In this document: positions 25,008 to 37,900 of the stretch, piece by piece
How positions within the stretch are numbered: position 1 is the first letter of the stretch
Layout of the letters: every line of letters begins with the position of its first letter
Assembly: GCA_032718475.1 (NCBI GenBank)
Contig: JAUCBJ010003542.1
Location: forward strand, 1-62,244
From: Nemertoderma westbladi
Lineage: Eukaryota; Xenacoelomorpha; Nemertodermatida; Nemertodermatidae
Length of the DNA: 62,244 nucleotides
Reading direction: 5' to 3'
Program-made: the position numbers and the translations under genes
The notes under the pieces: generated by a model
Seen by the model: only the letters and a program-made list of their open reading frames with translations
Databases searched by the model: none
Told to the model about the DNA's origin: nothing

Positions 25008-25312
25008 TAGCGAAGCCTTAGCATATGGGTGCCATTAACGTGTTGCCTGTAGTCAACGTCGTCGTAAATTGTTTATTCTCGTATATTACGTTATTCTAAT
25101 AACTCAGTCATTCCTTGATGAAATTAAACGAAACTTGGTATGTATGTACTCTGTCAAAAGATTAGAAATAATCTGAAGTTTGGTATAAAACAACGAACGC
25201 AATGAGGCAAATTAAGGAGACGATTATTGTGTTGAACGACCTCTGACTAACGAAAGATAACACGTTAATGGTGCCCCTATCAGCTAGGGCTAGCTAAGGC
25301 TTTGCTCACTTC
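25008..25312. mobile_element. Possible small TIR element (about 300 bp)
   Basis: AGCGAAGCCTTAGC and GCCATTAACGTGTT on the left (25011-25044) are mirrored by AACACGTTAATGG and GCTAAGGCTTTGCT on the right (25259-25309). Just left of it, 24979-25006 forms a TTGAATGTGG hairpin. No target duplication was identified. Confidence 0.5.
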
Positions 25313-26328
25313 ATGCTGCGAACAGACGAACAGGTCCCACGAACAGACGAACGTGTCCCACTGCTGCCTGAGCCAGTTGAGCCAAAAGGTCATCCAGTCA
25401 TCATCTCTAACCTTCATAACGTCTATCAGCTGCCCGACCGAACCATCTCTGTGCCTATTGACATGACATTGACATTGGTTTTTTCACGCCTTTCAAGCTG
25501 TCAAGTACAACATTGTGGATAATCCATCTAAGTGGGGCGTAACGCGGAGCAGAAGAGGAAATGCAGGACACAAGTTAGTTTTTCGAAACTGTGCGGTGAT
25601 GCCCAGTTACATGAGTCATGTCTCATATCGAAATACGTGACAATGTCTGTGCGCTCAAATGGGCGATGGCTCTATTCTTTTGAATATCAATGGGCTATTC
25701 TATACTACCGTATGAGGTAAGAATGCCAGTGCTAGCAACTTCATTATGATACGATATTCTATAGAGGATTTATAGAGCAGTAGAGTGCAGTGCAACCATT
25801 GTCCTTCTAAACCCAACAATTAGCAATATACAGACTGCCATAAATCAAAGAATTATGAAAGAAGTGTAACACCTACCGGTACTGTACAGCTGTAAGGATT
25901 AAGGAATATTTAATTTATTTAAGGAGTGTGCAGATTTTGGAATACATTTGTACCGGTATTCCTAAATAAGAAACCCAGGTCAAAAAGTTCTTATTTAGGT
26001 ACTTTTAGTATTTATGTGTACAATTTCGATATCTTAAATATGGTAAATTTAAAAAATACCCCTTATTTAGGAACTGGTCGTATTTTTGGTGCAATTTTAA
26101 AACGCTTGTAGAAAAAAAACCGGACGGTGAAATGTTTTCTGGTTTTTTGCATCATTTTCAAGAAAGACCAAACTTTTACATTGTGAAATAAAATTATGCG
26201 GTATTTTTTCTTGAAACAAGTTATTGCATATTATATCGAAAAAATATCCAAAAAAGGCCCAAAAACCCCTAAATAAGAGCCATTTTCCTTAAATAAGAAC
26301 CCACTTTTGGAGCTTATTTAAGGGTATG

Positions 26329-27639
26329 TCAGTATGTTCCCTAGGTACTGTTATTGAGGAGCTTTTCAAAGTGCAGAAGTGGGCCTTCCAACCATTGAGG
26401 CGATCGGCTGGTGTTTCAGCCTTAACCTTGGCAGCTTGGTGGTTGGTTGGCTTTTCTGACCAGACAAGTACAGCAGTAAAAGTGCCATTCAGAAAAATGC
26501 CATTTATTAATACATACCGGTAGTTAATTAGCAGTTTTAGTTAATTAGGTAGGCCTAATTATATGCTGATATGCAATACTGCAATATTACACTGTATCTG
26601 CAATGTATGCTAATCAAGTATTGTTATTTACAGTATTATTACATATTACTACTATTAATAAATAAATAAAACGTTAATAACTAATCTTTCAAATAATTAG
26701 ATTTCTTAATAGGTCGCATAGAGGAATCAACAAACTTTGAAATGGCAGAATGGAGTGGTTTGCTGTACGTGAACGTGTGGACGCAGCTGAATCAAGAAAC
26801 TTTTGAAAAAAGTACCGGTATAAGTGGTTCGCCATGCAGCCATGGGCATAGCCATAGGAGGTAGAATAAAACGTCTGTCCTTATCTGATCTGATCTGATC
26901 TGATCTGATCTGACAGCATCTGATCCTATAACCAATCAGGAGAAAGATATATAATATTTACCTAACTGTCTGTTAGGTAAATAGCCAATAGCTGAATAGG
27001 GGATCACGTTTCACTGTTTATGTATCAGTATCATCATATGACGTAGCAGTACAGGCATACCGGTATGCATCTAATGCACAAAGGCATATTATTATACCTA
27101 TTTATTATTATATATTTACACCTATTAAAAATGCGATATAGGATGAAGGATGGCGGGTATGAAAGTTGTATGTGTTGTATGTGTTGGCGGGTATGTAAAC
27201 AACTTTCGTAGATTTAGTTGGTGTTGAAACATTAAACATTTATTAAAAACAATACAGCCTTTGCTGCAATATTTTCGTAAATCTTTCTTGTTAGTAGAAA
27301 ATCATTATTAATAGTTAAAGTTAATTATATTAATTATAATTAATATTATTAATTAAGTAATGATACTTATTAATACATTACATTTAAAATATTTATTGTT
27401 TGTTTGTTACTCTAAACATCTAAAGGGAAGGCAGGAAGGGGTATCTCTCTAGGCCTACTGTACAGTATAGTGATAGTGTGTATATGACGAAACACTTACT
27501 GACTTATGCCCCATATTGCCAGCTGATACAGTGGAGTTTATACTCAGACGATGAAGGAATATGGGAATGTGGGAATTAATAAACGCTGTCTGGCTGTTGT
27601 TACCTTCCAATTGAAGGAAAAGAGCTGGTTACAGCGGCT
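26329..27639. other. Intergenic, no supported gene
   Basis: AT-rich sequence. Includes a pentanucleotide (ATCTG)n array at 26882-26913, preceded by AACGTCTGTCC; a mirrored version lies at 39856-39895. No coding signal. Confidence 0.5.
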
Positions 27640-27667
27640 GTAATTTCGGGTCCTACTAATTACCCCA

Positions 27668-29790
27668 ACCTACCCCAACCTACCACAAACTACCACAATC
27701 TACCCCAATAATTCGATACAGGCATCTAATTACCACAATATTATTTTACAATGGCATCTAATTACCACAATATACTGATATACAGAACGCAAGTGTCTAT
27801 TTACCACAAGACTAACTGCGCATCTAATTACCACAATATACAGAACGCAAGTGTCTAATTACCACAATACTATACAGCGTCTAATTACCACAACACTATA
27901 CTGCGTCTAATTACCACAACACAACACTGCGTCTAATTAATACAATCTATTTACCACAAGACTACACTGCATCTAATTACCACAATATTATTTTACAATG
28001 GCATCTAATTACCACAATATACAGAATGCAAGAGTGTCTAATTACCACAAGACTATACTGCGTCTAATTACCACAACACTATACTGCGTCTAATTACCAC
28101 AACACAACACTGCGTCTAATTATCACAATCTATTTACCACAAGACTACACTGCATCTAATTACCACAATATTATTTTACAATGGCATCTAATTACCACAA
28201 TATACAGAATGCAAGAGTGTCTAATTACCACAAGACTATACTGCGTCTAATTACCACAACACTATACTGCGTCTAATTACCACAACACAACACTGCGTCT
28301 AATTACCACAATCTATTTACCACAAGACTACACTGCATCTAATTACCACAATATTATTTTACAATGGCATCTAATTACCACAATATACAGAATGCAAGAG
28401 TGTCTAATTACCACAAGACTATACTGCGTCTAATAACCACAACACTATACTGCGTCTAATTACCACAACACAACACTGCGTCTAATTATCACAATCTATT
28501 TACCACAAGACTACACTGCATCTAATTACCACAATATTATTTTACAATGGCATCTAATTACCACAATATACAGAATGCAAGAGTGTCTAATTACCACAAG
28601 ACTATACTGCGTCTAATTACCACAACACTATACTGCGTCTAATTACCACAACACAACACTGCGTCTAATTACCACAATCTATTTACCACAAGACTACACT
28701 GCATCTAATTACCACAATATTATTTTACAATGGCATCTAATTACCACAATATACAGAATGCAAGAGTGTCTAATTACCACAAGACTATACTGCGTCTAAT
28801 TACCACAACACTATACTGCGTCTAATTACCACAACACAACACTGCGTCTAATTACCATAATTTATTTACCACAAGACTACACTGCATCTAATTACCACAA
28901 TATTATTTTACAATGGCATATAATTACCACAATATACAGAATGCAAGAGTGTCTAATTACCACAAGACTATACTGCGTCTAATTACCACAACACTATACT
29001 GCGTCTAATTACCACAACACAACACTGCGTCTAATTACCATAATTTATTTACCACAAGACTACACTGCATTTAATTACCACAATATTATTTTACAATGGC
29101 ATCTAATTACCACAATATACAGAACGCAAGTGTCTAATTACCACAAGACTATACTGCGTCTAATTACCACAACGCTATACTGCGTCTAATTACCACAACA
29201 CAACACTGCGTCTAATTACCACAATCTATTTACGAACAAGACTACACTGCACACTGCATCTAATTACCACAATATTATTTTACACTGGCATCTAATTACC
29301 ACAATATACAGAACGCAAGTGTCTAATTACCACAAGACTATACTGCGTCTAATTACCACAACGCTATACTGCGTCTAATTACCACAACACAACACTGCGT
29401 CTAATTACCACAATCTATTTACGAACAAGACTACACTGCACACTGCATCTAATTACCACAATATTATTTTACAATGGCATCTAATTACCACAATATACAG
29501 AACGCAAGTGTCTAATTACCACAAGACTATACTGCGTCTAATTACCACAACACTATACTGCGTCTAATTACCACAATCTATTTACCACAAGACTACACTG
29601 CATCTAATTACCACAATATTATTTTACAATGGCATCTAATTACCACAATATACAGAATGCAAGAGTGTCTAATTACCACAATATACAGTACGGTAGTTAT
29701 TAATATTCAGTGTCTAATTACCGCAAGACTTCACTAACGTCTAATTACCACAATATACAGAACTCAAGTGTCTAATCACGGGTAAGACTA
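27668..29790 (+). repeat. CTAATTACCACAA satellite, left arm
   Basis: Core words CTAATTACCACAA separated by short variable spacers (TATACTGCGT, TATTATTTTACAATGGCAT, TATACAGAATGCAAGAGTGT) form a higher-order unit of about 183 bp repeated roughly eleven times. Adjacent higher-order units are nearly identical, pointing to recent homogenisation. Confidence 0.92.
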
Positions 29791-30760
29791 AAAACCCAAA
29801 CGGACCCAAACGGTACCCAAATGGTACCCAAACGAACCCAAACGGTGGAATACGGAATTATATCAACAGATGTTATAGTTGCCACAACGGGGAAACAATT
29901 ATACGATTATACGAAAAATAATTACAGTAATGCAGCTTTTTGTGTTCTACATTCATGAAGAACACAAAAAACGGTGCCAAGCCCGTATAAATGCAGAGGC
30001 TCATCTATCAACCACGCTATTTTACACGTATATGATATACAAATGGACATCATTATGTCCATTTGTGGTACATTGTTAAGGTATTAGTTTTGGAAGTAAT
30101 CAGTTGTTATTTCTGTAAATATCGTTTGTATCGAAAGACCCCCCTATTTAAAGTACTGTATACTTAGTTATTAAAATAAAAAGTATTTATTGTTGGGTGT
30201 TATAGTTAAAGTTGCCGCCCTTTGGAAACAATCGCCACAACAGATGTTATAGTTGCCCCAACGGAAGAAACAATCGCCACTACGGAGGTTATAGTTGCCA
30301 CAACGGAGGAAACAATCGCCACAACGGGGGACACAATCGCCACAACAGATGTTATACTGTATTTGCTACAACGGGGAAACAATTATACGATTATATGAAA
30401 TAATAATTACAGTAATGCAGCTTTTTGTGTTTTACATTCATGAAGAACACAAAAAACGGTGCCAAGCCCGTATAAATGCAGAGGCGCATCTATCAACCAC
30501 GCTACTTTACACGTATATGATATACAATAGACATCATTAAAAAAATTAATCAAAAAAATAAAATAAAGTACAGTGTATTTTCTGAACGGGCATTTATCAG
30601 GGCAGGGCATTTGTAAATAAATTCCAAGGGCAAGGGCAAGGGTTCTGTTGTGCTCTGGGATATGTGGGCACAATTTACTGTAGGACACACAGTTATCACA
30701 ATTGGTGGTGGAGAATGATATTTATAACATAAGCGACATTTACAGTAGCAAATATGTGGA
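29791..30760 (+). repeat. Unique inner part of left arm
   Basis: Starts with ACCCAAACGGACCCAAACGG repeats, then a block repeated twice within the arm (29880-30080 and 30355-30540: GGGGAAACAATTATACGATT ... TCATGAAGAACACAAAAAAC) and CGCCACAACGG units between. The whole stretch is mirrored at 34973-35910 with few mismatches. Small open frames here exist in both arms and look non-coding. Confidence 0.85.
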
Positions 30761-33602
30761 TATATATGTAATGTAGCAAATATGTTGTTTATCAAACATA
30801 TTTGACCTATCATGGAAAAAATCTTCATTATCATTCCTAAAGGATGAATGGGAAGTGGGCGAATTAGAATCCTTATTGCCATCAATAACAGTTGGTTCTA
30901 ATATTGATGGGAGACAGAGTAATGGAACGAAATGGTTAGGTAACCAAATTCTTCCATCAACGTCGTATGTTGAACTAGTCCACATAATATAAACCGGTGT
31001 CATCGAGGTAGGTTTCACACGCAGCATAAATGTCCTATTTAGAATTGGAACACATTTGTCTAACACGCCATTGATGGTAGGATAGATAGATAAAATTGGT
31101 CTACATATTACGCTACAAGCAGCTGCCATAGTCCAGCTGCTTGAAAATGAACCATCTTTCACACAGTCTGTTATTGTCTTTTCATATTCGGGCGATACCA
31201 AGTTTATATCATTATAATCTGAATTACACGTATAATAGTCTTTATATTTCATCAGTTCAATACATGTGAATGTGCGTAGGGTCGCAGCGTACTTTTCAGT
31301 ACCAGCAATTGCCAGCGAGATGGCGTTAAATAGGCAATTGCCATCGCCAGTAGTGACCGCTGGAACACGATTCCCACATCCTCCAATTCTCGACAGGAAC
31401 GAGTTTGAAATATTATCAACATGCGGCATATATCCTTCATTGAATCGTATATGTTCGGGTGCGGCCTAAAAAACATAACAAGAAACAGGTATTTGGCTGA
31501 GTGCGTATGGATTACTAGTGCTTACTGTACGTATATTAAATAATTAAAAATAATTATTAATATGATTTTAATTATTCATTACCTACCTATGTATTACCTA
31601 CTTTACTATCTATGCAATGCAATGCACTATGCAGGAAGCATAGAAGTCACATACTGTAGAATTCAGCGGAAACTTAAGGTCCGATTCTTTAGAACAGCAG
31701 TAGTTCCAGTAGTCCTCTATGGAAATCCATGGTGGGCTCTAACTGCTGAGAACACCAAATCCCTGGATGCCACATTCACAATAATGCTACGCCGGGTTCA
31801 CTGTGTCAAGTACAATGCACACATCTACAAACAGACACTATATAACATTGGAGGTGTCTCATTGGTTCCCCCAAGCTTGACACTAGAACAAAGCCGCCTT
31901 GCCCCATTCTTATTCATTATTGTGGTTGACTATGTTCTACGCATGTCCTTAGATCATCATAATGATGATGGGGTGATGATAACTCCACCTACTGGCTCCA
32001 GAAGTCGAGGAAATCCTGCCAAGTACCTAACTGATCTAGACTTTGCTGATGACTTAGGAGTACTCTCAGAATCATTAGAGGGAGCCCAACGGCTCCTCAG
32101 CTCATTAGAACATGCTGCTTCTAGTGTTGGTCTTTTTATTAACTCCAGAAAGACCAAAATTCTGACAGTTAACTTTGAAAGTCCTCAGCAAGTCTGTGAT
32201 CGGATGAGCATAAGCTCAAAGGATGGTATGCTTGAGCATGTCGACGACTTCTGTTACCTGGGATCATGGATCCGGAAGTCAGGTGAGGACCTTCGAATAC
32301 GTAAGGGAAAGGCATGGGCAGCCTTGAATAGGCTTTCCAGGATTTGGAAGTCACCGAGAATTAATCGGAAACTTAAGGTCCGATTATTTAGAGCAGCAGT
32401 AGTTCCAGTACTCCTCTACGGGAGTCCATGCTGGGCTCTAACTGCTGAGGACACCAAATCTCTGGATGGCACATTCACAAGAATGCTACGCCGGGTTCAT
32501 TGTGTCAAGTACAATGCACACATCTCCAACCAGACACTATATAACATTGGAGGTGTCTCATTGGTTCCCCCAAGCTTGACACTAGAACAAAATCGCCTCC
32601 GCTTTGCAGGACATTGCTTTCGCCATGAGGACCAACCATTGCATAATCTTGTGCTTTGGCAGCCTCATGGAGTGAATAAGCATGGTGTACAGCCCACGAC
32701 TTTCTTGAGACGCATCTTAAAGGATACTGACCTTGAAGATAAGGATGATCTAGCAAATTTCTTGGGTGATAGCAGGGAGTTGTGGCGGCGCAATTTTGAC
32801 GACAAGCCAGCACAGCATTCTTAAAAATGCAGCTGCAATGCAGCATGCCGATCCTAGTAGTAGTAGTAGTAGTATGCAGGAAGCACAACATCCAAAGGTC
32901 ATACTCTGTTTCAGTTTCAGATAGCAGTGTACTACCATCATTTAGTTACAGCAGTGTACGTTATTTTATAGTGAAAGTATTGCTGCGGTAAATTAAGTAG
33001 GCCTAATACAATTTACCGGTAAATTAAGTAATACTATTTACCAGCGGTAAATTAAGTCTACCTCTACTTGAGCAATTAAATCAATTAATAGGCTTCATTG
33101 AACTTTCAGATATTTTGTCTTTTTTGCCATTGCTTCACTACTGTATGTTTATAGTAATAACACAAACTAATAAATGGTCAACAATGACCAACAGTAATTT
33201 ACAGTACATGGTCAGCCCAGAGTTGGCAAGATTGACGAAAGTGTCGTAAATATCAATAATACTTACATTTATTGTTGTTTTGGAGCGAAGAAATATCTCC
33301 TCCATTACGATAGCTTTATCGAGGTTATCGTTAATAATTGATTTTCCCAGGCGATCAAGCGATGCCATAAAATCAAACTTCCCGTGAAATTCTACGCACC
33401 GGCTACAAAGGTACTCAATGTTATCGAAATTTGGACTACTTAACATTTCTATAGTTGATTCACTAAGTTGTTCACAATCTTTATGGAACCATATCCTGCA
33501 TTGATCGCAAAATATAGCGGGTTGATTTGTTTCACAATTTAGTAAACAGGTTCCACATGGGAATAATGCTTTCGATTTCGGGAATAATACCTTTGGTTTC
33601 AT
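30740..33602 (-). CDS. PHD-finger plus OTU-protease protein, two exons
   Basis: Predicted join: exon 33602-33267 and exon 31465-30740, both phase 0, giving 353 residues. The donor is AAT|GTAAGT and the acceptor is GTTTTTTAG|GCC. Residues 16-69 are a C4HC3 PHD finger (Cys16, Cys19, Cys32, Cys35, His40, Cys43, Cys66, Cys69), a module that usually reads histone tails. Residues about 145-295 form an OTU-type cysteine protease core with TTGDGNCLFNAIS (Asp153, Cys156) and IWLPNHFVPLL (His290). OTU enzymes usually remove ubiquitin. The catalytic residues appear intact and both exons are stop-free, so the gene may be functional. The 1801-bp intron holds a LINE in the opposite orientation. The last seven codons fall inside the left inverted arm. 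It is the only gene of the 10.8-kb element. Its role there is unknown. Confidence 0.78.
31641..32872 (+). mobile_element. Chimeric LINE insertion with duplicated 3' domain
   Basis: The insertion is flanked by a 13-bp duplication, TATGCAGGAAGCA (31628-31640 and 32873-32885), and ends in a (TAG)n tail. One open frame (31562-32824) encodes, first, a C-terminal segment (RKLKVRFFRTAVVPVVLYG to SLVPPSLTLEQ), then jumps back to the reverse-transcriptase palm (APFLFIIVVDYVL, LTDLDFADDLGVLSE) and repeats the same C-terminal segment through to LGDSRELWRRNFDDKPAQHS. Motif A and upstream endonuclease are absent, so it cannot be active. The order fits template jumping during target-primed reverse transcription. 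Confidence 0.88.
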
Positions 33603-34972
33603 TATCCTTTATTCGTCTGAATCCACAAGCCGATGAGCAATCCACAACAAAAGCGTATAAAATATATATTATATTCGTATAAAACTATTGCAATAATGTG
33701 CGGAATGTCTACCTGAACTGTATTTCTAAACCCAACCCAAACTGCCTTTGACACTGTCAGAGACTGGCAGAGGATGGCAGATCGCATCCATCACATGGAT
33801 GCGATGTTGGCACTTATAAATGTGAATATACAAAAATAAGTTGTGGGATATGCGTGGGTGAAGCTATTGTGCAGTTTAATTTAAAGAATTAGCAAAATAG
33901 CAAAGATTCTGTAAGCTACCTTGCCACACACACAATGATTGGATAAAAATAAAATCAGCTGAAGAGAGTAAGCATGTATTGACTTAATGCATGTAGTGCC
34001 ATTGCTATTTGTACTGCAAGGGTTCCTTCCATCTACCAATAGCCGTGTAGATAATTCACATTGGTAGCCAATAGGGACCGGGATTGAAATCTTTTGTTAT
34101 CATCTCTCACTTCCTTCATTTCAGCCTCTAAAAGTTACTGTGGTTAATTACTGTATAATATAATATTGCTTAATTAACCTTTTTTTACAATTTTTTTTTT
34201 GGTACACACTGACAAACCCACCGACAGTCTGACCAACCGACCGACCAACAGACTGACCGACAGACTGACCTGGCCAATCGACCGACAGACTGAATGATAA
34301 ATTTTCCAACCGACCGACGGACTCACATACAAAACCAACTGCCACAAGACCAACCAACCAACCAACAAACTGACCGACAGATTGAATGAAAGACTGACCA
34401 ACCGACTGACAGACAGACTAACCAACTGACCTACCGACCAATCAACCAACCGACAGACTGAACAACTGACTGACCAACTAACCCACCAACAGACTGACCG
34501 ACAGACTAACCAACTGACCTACCGACAGACTCACCTACCTATATACTGTAGAACTTATTACTAAATGAAATAAACTGATTTCGTTATGGATATAATATAC
34601 TGAAATTGTGCCCCAATAATTGATTTATATAAACTAAGGCTATTTTTATTCGGAATTAAATGGTGTTTAAACACAATTAATTTATTGGTTAATTTTATTA
34701 CTTCAATAAAGTATTTAAACTTACAAATTATGTATTTCCTGTGTCTCGTTCGTTTCTGGTACAGTATCCGTAATTCTTCCTTCACCGTTTTCCAGTATTT
34801 CATAGATGGGTGGGCTGATTTTATGATTAAGAGTAAAATTTTGCAGAGTAATTAATCACGTCCATTCTGTTGAAATTTGTACTGTACGAGGGTGACATAA
34901 TTTTGACTCTTCTCGCTGAAACTCTTCCACGAATAATAACGATGGATGAAATACATAATTCTTCCACATATT
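33603..34972. other. Upstream region of the PHD-OTU gene
   Basis: This part of the element centre is AT-rich and should include the promoter of the PHD-OTU gene. A degenerate minisatellite occupies 34205-34535. No clear TATA box or second gene is seen; a short minus-strand frame at 34561-34803 has no recognised motif. Confidence 0.4.
34205..34535. repeat. Degenerate ACCGACAGACTG minisatellite
   Basis: Variants of CCAACCGACCGACAGACTGA repeat over about 330 bp. The minus strand gives Ser/Val-rich open frames (SVGQSVGRSVG) that are repeat artefacts. Confidence 0.88.
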
Positions 34973-37900
34973 TGCTACTGTAAATGTCGCTTATGTTATA
35001 AATATCATTCTCCACCACCAATTGTGATAACTGTGTGTCCTACAGTAAATTGTGCCCACATATCCCAGAGCACAACAGAAACCTTGCCCTTGCCCTTGGA
35101 ATTTATTTACAAATGCCCTGCCCTGATAAATGCCCGTTCAGAAAATACACTGTACTTTATTTTATTTTTTTGATTAATTTTTTTAATGATGTCTATTGTA
35201 TATCATATACGTGTAAAGTAGCGTGGTTGATAGATGAGCCTCTGCATTTATACGGGCTTGGCACCGTTTTTTGTGTTCTTCATGAATGTAAAACACAAAA
35301 AGCTGCATTACTGTAATTATTATTTCATATAATCGTATAATTGTTTCCCCGTTGTAGCAAATACAGTATAACATCTGTTGTGGCGATTGTGTCCCCCGTT
35401 GTGGCGATTGTTTCCTCCGTTGTGGCAACTATAACCTCCGTAGTGGCGATTGTTTCTTCCGTTGGGGCAACTATAACATCTGTTGTGGCGATTGTTTCCA
35501 AAGGGCGGCAACTTTAACTATAACACCCAACAATAAATACTTTTTATTTTAATAACTAAGTATACAGTACTTTAAATAGGGGGGTCTTTCGATACAAACG
35601 ATATTTACAGAAATAACAACTGATTACTTCCAAAACTAATACCTTAACAATGTACCACAAATGGACATAATGATGTCCATTTGTATATCATATACGTGTA
35701 AAATAGCGTGGTTGATAGATGAGCCTCTGCATTTATACGGGCTTGGCACCGTTTTTTGTGTTCTTCATGAATGTAGAACACAAAAAGCTGCATTACTGTA
35801 ATTATTTTTCGTATAATCGTACAATTGTTTCCCCGTTGTGGCAACTATAACATCTGTTGATATAACTCCGTATTCCACCGTTTGGGTTCGTTTGGGTACC
35901 GTTTGGGTCCGTTTGGGTTTTTAGTCCTACCCGTGATTAGACACTTGAGTTCTGTATATTGTGGTAATTAGACGTTAGTGAAGTTTTGCGGTAATTAGAC
36001 ACTGAATATTAATAACTACCGTACTGTATATTGTGGTAATTAAACACTCTTGCATTCTGTATATTGTGGTAATTAGATGCAGTGTGGTCTTGTGGTAAAT
36101 AGACACTGCATTCTGTATATTGTGGTAATTAGATGCCATTGTAAAATAATATTGTGGTAATTAGATGCAGTGTAGTCTTGTGGTAAATAGATTGTGGAAT
36201 TAGACGCAGTATAGTCTTGTGGTAATTAGACGCAGTATAGTCTTGTTGTAATTAGACGCAGTATAGTCTTGTGGTAATTAGACACTTGCGTTCTGTATAT
36301 TGTGGTAATTAGATGCCATTGTAAAATAATATTGTGGTAATTAGATGCAGTGTAGTCTTGTTCGTAAATAGATTGTGGTAATTAGACGCAGTATAGTCTT
36401 GTGGTAAAGACGCAGTATAGTCTTGTGGTAATTAGACACTTGCGTTCCGTATATTGTGGTAATTAGATGCCATTGTAAAATAATATTGTGGTAATTAGAT
36501 GCAGTGTGCAGTGTAGTCTTGTTCGTAAATAGATTGTGGTAATTAGACGCAGTGTTGTGTTGTGGTAATTAGACGCAGTATAGTGTTGTGGTAATTAGAC
36601 GCAGTATAGTCTTGTGGTAATTAGACACTTGCGTTCTGTATATTGTGGTAATTAGATGCCATTGTAAAATAATATTGTGGTAATTAGATGCAGTGTAGTC
36701 TTGTTCGTAAATAGATTGTGGTAATTAGACGCAGTATAGTGTTGTGGTAATTAGACGCAGTATAGTCTTGTGGTAATTAGACACTTGCGTTCTGTATATT
36801 GTGGTAATTAGATGCCATTGTAAAATAATATTGTGGTAATTAGATGCAGTGTAGTCTTGTGGTAAATAGACGCAGTATAGTCTTGTGGTAATTAGACACT
36901 TGCGTTCTGTATATTGTGGTAATTAGATGCCATTGGAAAATAATATTGTGGTAATTAGATGCAGTGTGCAGTGTAGTCTTGTTCGTAAATAGATTGTGGT
37001 AATTAGACGCAGTATAGTCTTGTGGTAATTAGACACTTGCGTTCTGTATATTGTGGTAATTAGATGCCATTGTAAAATAATATTGTGGTAATTAGATGCA
37101 GTGTAGTCTTGTGGTAAATAGACACTTGAGTTCTGTATATTGTGGTAATTAGATGCCATTGTAAAATAATATTGTGGTAATTAGATGCAGTGTGCAGTGT
37201 AGTCTTGTTCGTAAATAGATTGTGGTAATTAGACGCAGTGTTGTGTTGTGGTAATTAGACGCAGTATAGTGTTGTGGTAATTAGACGCAGTATAGTCTTG
37301 TGGTAATTAGACACTTGCGTTCTGTATATTGTAGTAATTAGATGCCATTGTAAAATAATATTGTGGTAATTAGATGCAGTGTAGTCTTGTTCGTAAATAG
37401 ATTGTGGTAATTAGACGCAGTATAGTGTTGTGGTAATTAGACGCAGTATAGTCTTGTGGTAATTAGACACTTGCGTTCTGTATATTGTGGTAATTAGATG
37501 CCATTGTAAAATAATATTGTGGTAATTAGATGCAGTGTAGTCTTGTTCGTAAATAGATTGTGGTAATTAGACGCAGTATAGTCTTGTGGTAAAGACGCAG
37601 TATAGTCTTGTGGTAATTAGACACTTGCGTTCCGTATATTGTGGTAATTAGATGCCATTGTAAAATAATATTGTGGTAATTAGATGCAGTGTGCAGTGTA
37701 GTCTTGTTCGTAAATAGATTGTGGTAATTAGATGCAGTGTTGTGTTGTGGTAATTAGACGCAGTATAGTGTTGTGGTAATTAGACGCAGTATAGTCTTGT
37801 GGTAATTAGACACTTGCGTTCTGTATATTGTGGTAATTAGATGCCATTGTAAAATAATATTGTGGTAATTAGATGCAGTGTAGTCTTGTTCGTAAATAGA

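Larger units (their letters stand above)
21256..26006. mobile_element. Inverted-repeat element inserted in the right TIR of the P-like transposon
   Basis: The left end ATTGTACACATAAATACTAA and following TTAAATAAGAACTTTTTGAC are mirrored at 25967-26012 (GTCAAAAAGTTCTTATTTAGG, then TTTTAGTATTTATGTGTACAAT), with GGTTTCTTATTTAGG also paired further in. Comparison with the intact left TIR shows that the sequence between CACCTTGG and TACAAT was split here. Its subterminal TTAAATAAG motifs resemble those of the host P-like element, so it may be a relative. It carries satellite DNA, a hAT-type copy and a small TIR element. I see no transposase. The right boundary is good to about 6 bp. Confidence 0.65.
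14213..26328. mobile_element. P-element/THAP9-like DNA transposon, 12.1 kb with nested insertions
   Basis: The left terminus CATACCCTTAAATAAGCTCC is matched in reverse by the right terminus ending GGGTATG at 26328. The inverted similarity runs inward about 440 bp on the left (to about 14655). On the right it is split: the inner part is 21131-21255 and the outer part about 26007-26328, because another element (about 21256-26006) sits inside it. The transposase gene lies next to the left TIR, as expected for this class. Without nested insertions (about 3.3 kb and 4.75 kb) the element would be roughly 4 kb. No matching 8-bp target duplication was found at the ends (AATGGGAA versus TCAGTATG), so the termini or flanks may be rearranged. 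Confidence 0.8.

Noticed and set aside
25313-25720. Possible small gene in two frames (LRTDEQVPRTDERVP, then WGVTRSRRGNAGHKLVF, weakly FLYWCH-like)
   Set aside because: Short, frame-broken and without the full Cys/His set; not enough to support a call.
27668-29790. CRISPR-like appearance of CTAATTACCACAA repeats with spacers
   Set aside because: Spacers recur in a fixed higher-order pattern of about 183 bp and the sequence is eukaryotic; this is a satellite.
34148-34449. SVGQSVGRSVG-type ORFs
   Set aside because: Translation of a degenerate minisatellite.
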